Assembly (NCBI GenBank): GCA_013336205.1
Contig: JAAXUD010000048.1
Coordinates: forward strand, 1-10,832
Direction of reading: 5' to 3'
DNA from: Lentimicrobium sp.
Lineage (GTDB): Bacteria > Bacteroidota > Bacteroidia > Bacteroidales > Lentimicrobiaceae
Length of the DNA stretch: 10,832 nt
In this document: one piece after another, positions 1 through 6,524 of the stretch
How the letters are laid out: every line of letters starts with the position of its first letter
Numbering within the stretch: the first letter of the stretch is position 1
The notes under the pieces: generated by a model
What the model was told of the DNA's origin: nothing
The model's database searches: none
Seen by the model: only the letters and a program-made list of their open reading frames with translations
Translations under genes and position numbers: made by a program

Positions 1-243
1 AAAATTGAAAACATAACATTCAAAACTGGAAACTGTCAGGGAAAGTTCTGTTATCATAAAAGATAACCTGATGAATTTCGGATATTCTAAAATGAATATT
101 TCTATAATCTGCCAATTTTTCTAATTTTACCTGAAATAACAGTATCTGTTACATTCGATTATTTTGCATTTCTCAATGTAATTTAATTCACATAAAATCA
201 TTCAAATTATACTATTAATAATTGGTTGTTAAATAATTACATC
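1..243. other. AT-rich upstream intergenic region
   Basis: I see no coding region here. The stretch is strongly AT-rich and presumably holds the promoter of the gene that begins at 244. A 6-bp inverted repeat with a 6-nt spacer (GTTATC at 50-55, GATAAC at 62-67) could form a small hairpin, but no T-tract follows it, so I do not call a terminator. The Bacteroidota promoter elements (TTTG about 20 nt before TAnnTTTG) are not clearly present. The sequence near 166-172 (TATTTTG) is one base short of the -7 element and has no TTTG at the right distance. Confidence 0.5.
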
Positions 244-2346
244 ATGAAACCAGGAAAAAAAACTACACTGATCTTTGCTATTCTTATGTCTGGTATTTGC
301 ATACTTCGCGCTCAGACTTTCACAGAAATGAATTACTTCATCACCAATATTTATGGATCTTCCGATTGGGGAGATTATGACAATGACGGTGATCTGGATT
401 TGCTGGTTACCGGAAGTACCAATTCGATGGATAATAGTACAATATTCGTTTATAAAAATAATGGTGATGGCACATTTGCCTCTCAAAACGGACTGGCGCT
501 CGAAGGCGTGAGTTTTGGAGTTGGCAAATGGATTGATTTTAACAATGATGGCTTACTTGATATTTTCACAAGTGGCCAGGTATATGATAGCTGGGGATTG
601 GATCAACCTGCCTGTTTTGTCTATATTGGCAAGACCGGAGGCAGTTTTGAAAGATTGGAATCTGACGATGTTTTTATTAAAACTGTTTTTTCTTCAATGG
701 CCTGTGGCGATATAAACAATGATGGATTTGCTGATATCGCGGTTACCGGGTTTACAGAAATGAACCCTAGTTATCATGCCAAGATATATGAAAATCATAC
801 CGGAGAATTCGTTGAATCAAACAAATTTAAAATTGATAGTCTCATTAATGGCTCATTGGAATGGGGTGACTTTGATAACGATCTGGACCTTGACCTGCTC
901 ATTTCAGGTTGGAGATACGATTGGGACAGTAAGGCTGGGGTTTGGGAAACTGCGATTTATCGCAACGACATCGACAGTTTAAAGAAACTGCAGACTTCAT
1001 TTCAGGGTGTCACTTACGGATCAGCTTCCTGGGGAGATTGTGATAAAGACGGAGACCTGGATATCCTGGTAACAGGTATTTATGAAGTTAATGGATTAGA
1101 GAAAAGTTTTTTCAGAATTTATAAAAATTCAGGCAATGGTTCATTCTTGCCGCTACTATCACCCAATATTCCGAATATTTATTTCAATTCCAGCATATGG
1201 GGCGATATCGACAATGACGGGGATCTGGATATACTGGCAACCGGCAGGAGTGGCAGTTATGAAGATGAATACACTTATCTGTTGATAAATGAAAATGGAA
1301 ATATCATTAACTACGTCCTCCTTTGCGGGGTTCAGGCCAGTTCACTCAACATGGTTGATTATGATAATGATGGTGACCTTGATGTGTTTCTCACAGGTTG
1401 GGCAGACTATACAGGACAAACTAAAATTTTCAGGAATAATCTGACTGTTGAAAACCTCCCACCCTCGCCCCCAACCAATCTCAGTGCAATCAGGAACGGG
1501 AATAAAGTCACTTTCTCATGGCAGCCATCGACCGATGACCATACTGATTTTGAGAACCTCACTTATAATATTTATGTCGGTACACAGCCGGAAAGTGCTA
1601 CCATCATGCAGCCTTGTGCTGATATTAATACCGGTTTCAGGAAGATTGCCAATTTCGGGAATACAAGTCTGAATACTTCGTGGTCGCTTACCCTGCCGGA
1701 TGAAGCCACTGACTATTACTGGGGCGTTCAGGCTATTGACAATTCTTTCCTTGGTTCTGAATTCACTGACTATACTTCTATAAATATGCCACCGATTGTA
1801 TTCACCGACGAGCCTTCTGAGCAGGATGCAAGGAAGATTAACTTTAATGGCAGAGTAAATCCCGGTGGCCAATCCCTTTATGCCTGGTTTGAGTATGGGA
1901 GTGACACTACAATGTTAACAACCACGAAAAGAGTCCTGGTATCCGGTGATTCGCTCATTCATGTCACAACCCGGATCAATGAGCTGATGTATGACCGACT
2001 TTACTACTATAGAATTGTCGCCGGCTCAGATACACTTTTCTCATCTGATGCAGTTAAAGGAGCTTTTGTGTCATTCCGGACCGAACCTGACGGTATTCAT
2101 GAAATGAACAACCCAATAGTCATTTATCCCAACCCATCCGATGGGCTATTCAACTACGCCCTAAAAGAAAAGAGTGAGGGAGTTATCACCATCTATGACC
2201 TCAAAGGCAGGAAATGTATGCAACTTTCCTGTAATCATTTTCAACACAATGGAGTCATTGACATCCGCTCATTAGATAATGGAATATATAATGCCGTAAT
2301 TATTTCGGACACAAGAGTTTTAAATTACAGGTTAGTGAAGCAATAA
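244..2346 (+). CDS. Secreted FG-GAP/VCBS-repeat beta-propeller protein with FnIII-like domains and T9SS sorting domain
   Basis: This 700-residue protein is predicted to be exported by Sec and then across the outer membrane by T9SS. Residues 1-24 form a signal peptide (KK near the start, hydrophobic core, probable cleavage after RAQ). Seven acidic repeats follow with Asp-rich loops of the DxDxDGDxD type near residues 44-52, 98-106, 156-164, 209-217, 265-273, 321-329 and 372-380. A spacing of 51-58 residues and a count of seven fit one seven-bladed integrin-alpha-like propeller with calcium-binding loops. The fourth loop is degenerate (DFDNDLDLD). A fibronectin-III-like domain spans about 405-512, a second Ig/FnIII-like domain about 516-612, and a type A sorting domain about 625-700 (YPNPSDG, then DLKGR, ending YRLVKQ). 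I chose the ATG at 244; an in-frame TTG at 226 would only add six residues before the signal peptide. Surface adhesion or glycan binding is plausible, but no catalytic motif is visible. Confidence 0.9.
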   Translation: MKPGKKTTLIFAILMSGICILRAQTFTEMNYFITNIYGSSDWGDYDNDGDLDLLVTGSTNSMDNSTIFVYKNNGDGTFASQNGLALEGVSFGVGKWIDFNNDGLLDIFTSGQVYDSWGLDQPACFVYIGKTGGSFERLESDDVFIKTVFSSMACGDINNDGFADIAVTGFTEMNPSYHAKIYENHTGEFVESNKFKIDSLINGSLEWGDFDNDLDLDLLISGWRYDWDSKAGVWETAIYRNDIDSLKKLQTSFQGVTYGSASWGDCDKDGDLDILVTGIYEVNGLEKSFFRIYKNSGNGSFLPLLSPNIPNIYFNSSIWGDIDNDGDLDILATGRSGSYEDEYTYLLINENGNIINYVLLCGVQASSLNMVDYDNDGDLDVFLTGWADYTGQTKIFRNNLTVENLPPSPPTNLSAIRNGNKVTFSWQPSTDDHTDFENLTYNIYVGTQPESATIMQPCADINTGFRKIANFGNTSLNTSWSLTLPDEATDYYWGVQAIDNSFLGSEFTDYTSINMPPIVFTDEPSEQDARKINFNGRVNPGGQSLYAWFEYGSDTTMLTTTKRVLVSGDSLIHVTTRINELMYDRLYYYRIVAGSDTLFSSDAVKGAFVSFRTEPDGIHEMNNPIVIYPNPSDGLFNYALKEKSEGVITIYDLKGRKCMQLSCNHFQHNGVIDIRSLDNGIYNAVIISDTRVLNYRLVKQ

Positions 2347-2353
2347 TTGTTAC

Positions 2354-2640
2354 AAGCCCTGAAAGGGCGAAAGATAACAACGATGGACGAAGTCCATCGA
2401 ACAGGAGACTAACACAGGTAAAGCCCTGAAAGGGCGAGAGATAATAACCATGGACGAAGTCCATCGAACAGGAGACTAACGCATGTAGAGCCCTGAAAGG
2501 GCGAAAGATACCAACGATGGACGAAGTCCATCGAACAGAAGACTAACACAGGTAAAGCCCTGAAAGGGCGAAAGATAATAAAGACGGACGAAGTCCATCG
2601 AACAGGAGACTAACACAGGTAAAGCCCTGAAAGGGCGAAA
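2354..2640 (+). repeat. 67-bp tandem repeat array, four full units plus a partial fifth, each unit with two GAA-loop hairpins
   Basis: Units begin at 2354, 2421, 2488, 2555 and 2622, an exact period of 67 bp. Complete units differ from the first at about three to five positions. Each unit holds hairpin 1, GCCCT-GAA-AGGGC (2356-2368, 2423-2435, 2490-2502, 2557-2569; partial unit 2624-2636), which is identical in all copies. Each full unit also holds hairpin 2, in the first copy CGATGGAC-GAA-GTCCATCG (2381-2399). Copies 2 and 4 carry uncompensated mismatches in the hairpin 2 stem. The array begins 7 nt after the stop codon of the upstream gene and runs almost to the transposase start. The units do not contain unique spacers, so this is not a CRISPR. 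Confidence 0.93.
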
Positions 2641-2651
2641 TACAAAACCCT

Positions 2652-3104
2652 ATGGGACAATCTTTAGTTAAAAATTACATGCACATCACCTTCAGCACCA
2701 AACATCGTGTGCATCTGATCCACCCTCCCACTGAAGCTGAACTTCACAGTTACCTGGGTGGAATCTGCAAAAACCTTAAATGTCAGCCACTGAAAATCGG
2801 AGGGCATACCAACCATGTGCACATCCTGTGTATGCTTTCTAAAAACATCGCCTTGGCAAAATTACTGGAGGAAGTGAAATCTCATTCCTCAAGATGGATT
2901 AAAACCAAAGATTCATCACTTAAAAACTTTTACTGGCAGGATGGATATGGGGCTTTTTCGGTAAATCCGGCTGAGGTTGATGTGGTGATTTCTTACATTG
3001 AGAATCAGCATGAACATCACAGAAAGAAAACTTTTGAAGAAGAATACATTGCTTTTCTGGTGAAGTATGGGATTGAGTATGATGAGAGATATGTCTGGGA
3101 TTAG
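2652..3104 (+). CDS. tnpA: IS200/IS605-like HUH (Y1) single-strand transposase
   Basis: This 150-residue protein has the usual length for IS200 TnpA and looks intact. The HUH metal-binding motif is H55-V56-H57, inside NHVHIL. The nucleophilic tyrosine is Y115 in YIENQ (115-119), whose glutamine matches the third metal ligand of the family. The WQDGYGAFSV segment (95-104) and the opening GQSLVKNYMHITFSTKHR are typical of a widespread subgroup of stand-alone Y1 transposases. By family knowledge it acts as a dimer, cleaves single-stranded DNA at sites specified by nearby hairpins and forms a 5'-phosphotyrosine link. The ATG at 2652 lies 15 nt after the end of the last array hairpin, so the mRNA leader would carry that hairpin near the start codon; in IS200, leader structure is known to restrain expression. 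No partner gene is present. Residues ending YVWD match the family's natural C-terminus as I remember it. Confidence 0.93.
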   Translation: MGQSLVKNYMHITFSTKHRVHLIHPPTEAELHSYLGGICKNLKCQPLKIGGHTNHVHILCMLSKNIALAKLLEEVKSHSSRWIKTKDSSLKNFYWQDGYGAFSVNPAEVDVVISYIENQHEHHRKKTFEEEYIAFLVKYGIEYDERYVWD

Positions 3105-3110
3105 ACATTC

Positions 3111-3193
3111 CGCCCTTTCAGGGCTTTTCCTTCTGTCGACTCTGAAACTCACAGGGCTTCGCCCTGTGTTAATGATTTCGCCCTTTCAGGGCT
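3111..3193 (-). repeat. Right-hand diverged repeat unit in inverted orientation: hairpin 1 - variant hairpin 2 - hairpin 1
   Basis: Read on the minus strand, hairpin 1 (GCCCT-GAA-AGGGC) occurs at 3192-3180 and again at 3124-3112, 68 bp apart. Between them lies a perfect 8-bp-stem hairpin, on the plus strand CACAGGGC-TTC-GCCCTGTG (3150-3168), whose loop is also GAA on the minus strand. Loop-to-loop distances are 27 and 41 nt, against 28 and 39 nt in the left array. The architecture is therefore kept although the spacers and the hairpin 2 stem differ entirely. The right unit starts 7 nt after the transposase stop codon. Confidence 0.85.
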
Positions 3194-3224
3194 AATCGTC
3201 CCCGGGTTCTGAAAGCTTCAGTTG

Positions 3225-3255
3225 ACAAGAAAAAGCCTACCAACCGGGAGGCTTT
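3225..3255 (-). terminator. Probable Rho-independent terminator of the histidine kinase gene
   Basis: On the minus strand a 7-bp stem AAAGCCT/AGGCTTT (3255-3249 and 3238-3232) encloses a 10-nt loop and runs directly into TTCTT, giving a T-rich tail after the stem. It lies about 165 bp beyond the kinase stop codon in the direction of kinase transcription. The A-run on the other side makes weak termination of rightward transcripts from the transposase possible as well. Confidence 0.5.
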
Positions 3256-3338
3256 ATAATTAAATCCACAATTAAACATGAGACTTCCACACAATCAAGC
3301 CTTTGCGTCTTTGCCTGCCTGTTTGCAACACGCCGACA

Positions 3339-3373
3339 GACCTGCCTGAATGCCAAGGCAATCAGGCAGGGTC
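3339..3373. repeat. Imperfect inverted repeat (about 15 paired bases)
   Basis: GACCTGCCTGAATGCC (3339-3354) pairs with GGCAATCAGGCAGGGTC (3357-3373), with one bulged base and one A-A mismatch. It lies in non-coding DNA and has no T-tract, so it is not a convincing terminator. It looks like a separate dispersed palindromic element, unrelated in sequence to the transposase repeats. Confidence 0.6.
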
Positions 3374-3386
3374 TATAACCAGCCCA

Positions 3387-3401
3387 CCGCATTTAATGCG
3401 G
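3387..3401. repeat. Small perfect hairpin just beyond the kinase stop codon
   Basis: CCGCAT (3387-3392) and ATGCGG (3396-3401) form a 6-bp stem with a TTA loop, about 20 bp downstream of the kinase stop codon. There is no T-run on the minus strand after it, so it may stabilise the mRNA 3' end rather than terminate transcription. Confidence 0.4.
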
Positions 3402-3421
3402 GTCTAAAATTAAAATGGATA

Positions 3422-6052
3422 TTAATTCACCAAACAATTAGACACTTTCAGATAAAGTTCATCGGTGTGCACAGGTTTGGGGATATAATCGTCGCAACCG
3501 GCAGCTAGACAGGTTTCCTTATCGTCGCAAAGTGAGTATGCCGTAACTGCAATAATTGGCAAACCGGGTGTTCTGCTTTTAATGATACGGGTTGCATCCA
3601 ATCCATTCACATTGGGCATGTTAATATCCATGAGAACCAGGTCAATGTTAGGATCCGAAGCACAACGATCGATCGCTTCCTGCCCGTTCACAGCCCTGAG
3701 GATAGTTGCATTGGCCTTTGTTAGCAAACGCTCCATAAATATGTAATTGGTTTCATCGTCCTCTGCCACTAAAATCTTCCGCTTATGCAAATTTATCAGG
3801 CCTGACTTTGATTCCTCTATATGCTTAATCCTGATTTCATCAGGAACCCAGGGTATTTTGAAGATAAAGGAAGAACCCTTGTATGGCTTTGAAATCAGTT
3901 TTATTTCCCCTCCTAAAAACTCTATATAGGCTTTTACCAATGGCAAGCCCAGGCCCGATCCATCACTTTTGCGGGTAAAATGATCTCCAAAAACCCTAAA
4001 CCTGTCAAAGATATTTTTCTGGCGTTCGCTACTGATCCCTCTTCCGGTATCTTTGACATAAAATTCCAGGATGGCGTCTTTAACTTCATATCCAAAATCA
4101 ATATTTCCATTATCAGAAAATTTGATTGCATTGTCGATCAGGTTAAAGAGAATCTGTCTGAGCTTCCTGTCATCAAAACGAATTCGTGAAGAGTCATCGG
4201 TCAGGCCAAGATGGTAATTCAATTCGAGGTTGCGGGCTGAAGCCATTGGATTAAAAAGTGTATACAACTCTTTGACCAGGGAATTTAGCTCGAATGAAAC
4301 CGGATTTGTTATAATCTGATCTGTTACAACTTTTGTAAATTCAATATAATCATTAACAATTCTCAATAATTGATGCGAAGTTTTGTGAACCAGATCAACA
4401 TATTCAGCTTTATCGTTAATATTTAGCCCTGTTGCTTTTAGCATATTCGTAAACCCCTGAATTGTATTTACCATACTACTGATATCATGGCTCATACTGG
4501 CCAGGTAGATATTACGGAGTCTGTCTTTTTCATCTGACTTGTTTTTTTCGGCAATCAGCCGGCCTTCATTTATTTTGTAAGAGGTTGTATCAATAGCCAT
4601 GCACATAATCTGATTACCAATCGGAATCGCATTTAAAACCAGGTGCCTTAATTTGCCATTCTTTGTAATCAGTTCGACACCGTAGTTTCTCACTTTTTTA
4701 TTCGTTTTAATTGATTCCTGAATCACTTTCCATTGTTCAGGATACCTGAAATAACCAGAAATCCGGACACCCCTGGTACCATTTATTGTTTCAGTATCAA
4801 GCATTTTTACCATCGTTTGGTTAACCTGTAGCAAAATCCCCGGAAATGTGGCAATAAAAGTTCCCAGGCTTGCATTATCAATGAGCAGCTTATAATTCTG
4901 CCTTATTCGCTCATTTTCAAGCGCATCTGCTCTTTGTGCTGTAATTCTTTGTCTCTTTACAATAAACATGGAAAAGATTGAATCCTTTTCTAAAACCGGC
5001 ATGATTAACACTTCTTCATTAAAAAGTGCTTTATCCTTTGTTGGATTAATCATTCTTCCATGCCATAGTTTTTCTTTTAAAAGAGTATTCCAAACTTCTT
5101 TAAAGAATGCTTCCTTCTGAAATTCAGATGTTAATAATTCAATCCAGTATTCACCGCGGACTTCTTCCTCGGTAAATCCGGTGAGTTTGGTGTAGGCCGG
5201 ATTTACTGCAAGAATTGTCCCGGTTGCATCGAGTAGCATATATGCACTTGAAGATGAATTCAGAGCGCCTAAATAATTTACCGAAGTTGAGTTGTCGGTT
5301 TGTGTTGTAATTTCATGAATTAATCCACCTACACCTGTTTTACCATTCGAGAAAGTAACCGGGAATTTTCTGGATTCGTAGGTAAGATCGTTAATTGTAT
5401 GCGTGGTAACTACAGTTGTCAGATTTTCAGTAACCGTTTTATCAGCTTGCATGAAAATTTCAGCCAATTCCTGAGCCATCAGGTCAAAATCAGTTTTTCC
5501 GATAATTTCCTGCTCCTTTTTTCCTAAAAGAGACTGGATCGACTGATTCGCAATTATATACCTGAATTCTTCATCTTTCAGATAGGCTTTTTCGCCCAAA
5601 GAATTCAGAAATGCCCTGTAGTGGTTCTCACTTTCCCAAAGAGATTTTTCCTCTGTTTCCTGCTTTAAATGAGCTTTCTTTGCAACAAGAACATCATTTA
5701 AAACACGAGGCAGGTAATTGAGATTACTCTTCATAACAATATCTGCAACTCCAGACTTCATGCAGGCAATTGCCGTTTCACTGTCCAACGATTCAGAATA
5801 TAAAATCATCGGAACATTGTTTAAAAATGCAATAATCTTTCGGATTGTATCAAGCCCATTAAAAGCGGGCATTGAATAATCGCACACAACAATGTCAGGT
5901 TTATATTCCTCAACATTCTTTATGAAATCGTCCCAGGTCTGAACACACAACCATGAAAAATCTACCTTTTCTTCCTGCAATTCATTCACAGCAAGATTCA
6001 GATCTCCGGCCACATCTTCAACAAACAAAATTCGAATCTTTTCTGTTTTCAT
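3422..6052 (-). CDS. Soluble hybrid sensor histidine kinase, REC-PAS-PAS-PAS-HisKA-HATPase-REC
   Basis: This 876-residue protein has receivers at both ends and no membrane segment or signal peptide, so it should act in the cytoplasm. The N-terminal REC (about 6-125) has E12/D13, phosphoacceptor D58 (CDYSMP), S86 and K108. Three PAS-like domains follow at about 143-250, 258-371 and 386-496. The HisKA H-box has H522 in SMSHDISSMVN, lacking the proline of the usual HEIRTPLN motif. The HATPase shows the N-box (N641), G1 DTGRG (668-672), the F-box FDRFRVF and G2 GSGLGL (698-703). The C-terminal REC (759-876) has D765/D766, phosphoacceptor D809 (MDINMP), T837 and K859, so a complete phosphorelay module is present. 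No output domain or neighbouring DNA-binding regulator is seen, so the target is unknown. The ATG at 6052 sits just before the first REC strand, which fixes the start. Confidence 0.93.
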   Translation of the reverse strand: MKTEKIRILFVEDVAGDLNLAVNELQEEKVDFSWLCVQTWDDFIKNVEEYKPDIVVCDYSMPAFNGLDTIRKIIAFLNNVPMILYSESLDSETAIACMKSGVADIVMKSNLNYLPRVLNDVLVAKKAHLKQETEEKSLWESENHYRAFLNSLGEKAYLKDEEFRYIIANQSIQSLLGKKEQEIIGKTDFDLMAQELAEIFMQADKTVTENLTTVVTTHTINDLTYESRKFPVTFSNGKTGVGGLIHEITTQTDNSTSVNYLGALNSSSSAYMLLDATGTILAVNPAYTKLTGFTEEEVRGEYWIELLTSEFQKEAFFKEVWNTLLKEKLWHGRMINPTKDKALFNEEVLIMPVLEKDSIFSMFIVKRQRITAQRADALENERIRQNYKLLIDNASLGTFIATFPGILLQVNQTMVKMLDTETINGTRGVRISGYFRYPEQWKVIQESIKTNKKVRNYGVELITKNGKLRHLVLNAIPIGNQIMCMAIDTTSYKINEGRLIAEKNKSDEKDRLRNIYLASMSHDISSMVNTIQGFTNMLKATGLNINDKAEYVDLVHKTSHQLLRIVNDYIEFTKVVTDQIITNPVSFELNSLVKELYTLFNPMASARNLELNYHLGLTDDSSRIRFDDRKLRQILFNLIDNAIKFSDNGNIDFGYEVKDAILEFYVKDTGRGISSERQKNIFDRFRVFGDHFTRKSDGSGLGLPLVKAYIEFLGGEIKLISKPYKGSSFIFKIPWVPDEIRIKHIEESKSGLINLHKRKILVAEDDETNYIFMERLLTKANATILRAVNGQEAIDRCASDPNIDLVLMDINMPNVNGLDATRIIKSRTPGLPIIAVTAYSLCDDKETCLAAGCDDYIPKPVHTDELYLKVSNCLVN

Positions 6053-6188
6053 GTTGTTATAACTTTGATGATTAAATGGTGTGAGAAAAAAAATATGGAG
6101 AAGTAATTTTCAACTACCAATAAAACCAATTGTTAATCTGAAAATCCAGAGGGGATTAACCTGATTTCAGGCAGCCAATCCATATTAG

Positions 6189-6208
6189 CCGGCAAAATAT
6201 TTTGCCGG
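6189..6208. repeat. 20-bp perfect palindrome
   Basis: CCGGCAAAATATTTTGCCGG is fully self-complementary and lies about 137 bp upstream of the kinase start codon. It could be a protein-binding dyad, a cruciform-forming site or part of a dispersed repeat. No T-tract follows, so I do not call it a terminator. Confidence 0.75.
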
Positions 6209-6229
6209 AGTAACAGACACAGATAGCTG

Positions 6230-6244
6230 TATCCCGGAGGGATA
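6230..6244. repeat. GGA-loop hairpin, possibly REP-like
   Basis: TATCCC (6230-6235) and GGGATA (6239-6244) form a perfect 6-bp stem around a GGA loop. Together with the palindrome 21 bp to its left it makes a compact pair of hairpins, in outline like the double-hairpin units of the transposase arrays but different in sequence. Confidence 0.5.
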
Positions 6245-6502
6245 ATATTTCAGAATACAGCATTCAGAAGTCAACACTTCCCGGCGTTAACTAACAATTT
6301 TCTGGCCACAACACAGCAATTTATTAAACGTCATTTTTGCAATGAGCGTTTAACTTGCATCAGCAAAAAATGGAGGTGATTGGTAAAAAAGTCGCAGCTA
6401 TTATTTTGAGGATTTTTGCAAAGCCCCCTTAGATAGAAAAGAATTATCCCTGTATTAATGAATGGTCATCACCCCCTCCCTGTATTTGATGCCCATTCAG
6501 CC

Positions 6503-6524
6503 ATATGCAAAACTCATTGCATAT
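6503..6524. promoter_or_regulatory. Candidate operator: perfect 8-bp inverted repeat with 6-nt spacer
   Basis: ATATGCAA (6503-6510) and TTGCATAT (6517-6524) are exact inverted repeats separated by AACTCA. The size and symmetry suit a dimeric helix-turn-helix regulator. It lies about 335 bp upstream of the propeller gene and 450 bp upstream of the kinase gene, so which gene it would control is unclear. Confidence 0.4.

Larger units (their letters stand above)
2354..3193 (+). mobile_element. IS200-like / REP-type element: transposase gene between inverted hairpin-repeat arrays
   Basis: A single Y1 transposase gene (2652-3104) is bracketed by repeats built from the same hairpin. On the left it occurs five times as AAGCCCTGAAAGGGCG-type sequence; on the right it occurs twice as the reverse complement (3111-3126 and around 3180-3192). 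No tnpB, IscB or other accessory gene is present. The layout resembles single-gene IS200 elements and the REP/RAYT systems known from other bacteria, in which a HUH transposase sits among palindromic repeats. The boundaries given are the outermost recognisable repeats, not proven cleavage sites. No target-site duplication is expected for this class and I see none. Confidence 0.65.
3194..3421. other. Intergenic region downstream of the transposase and the convergent kinase gene
   Basis: No gene is visible. The region holds a probable leftward terminator (3225-3255), a long imperfect inverted repeat (3339-3373) and a small perfect hairpin (3387-3401), described separately. The phrase ctttgcgtctttgc near 3301-3314 resembles low-complexity repeat debris that I recall from Bacteroidota intergenic regions; this is recollection rather than a verified match. 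Confidence 0.5.

Noticed and set aside
226..243. TTG start for the FG-GAP protein
   Set aside because: The ATG at 244 begins a standard signal peptide; the six extra residues from the TTG add nothing.
2354..2640. CRISPR array
   Set aside because: The whole 67-bp unit is repeated almost unchanged, so there are no unique spacers, and no cas genes are nearby.
2916..3152. Leftward open frames over the transposase
   Set aside because: They are antisense shadows of the transposase codons; the opposite strand carries clear HUH and tyrosine motifs.
2354..3193. TnpB/IscB-type element with a guide RNA
   Set aside because: The only gene in the element is the Y1 transposase. No RuvC- or HNH-type nuclease frame exists in the window, so there is no support for an omega RNA.
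3934..4189. Open frames on both strands inside the kinase ATPase region
   Set aside because: The kinase reading frame is continuous and carries the N, G1, F and G2 boxes here; the other frames are shadows.
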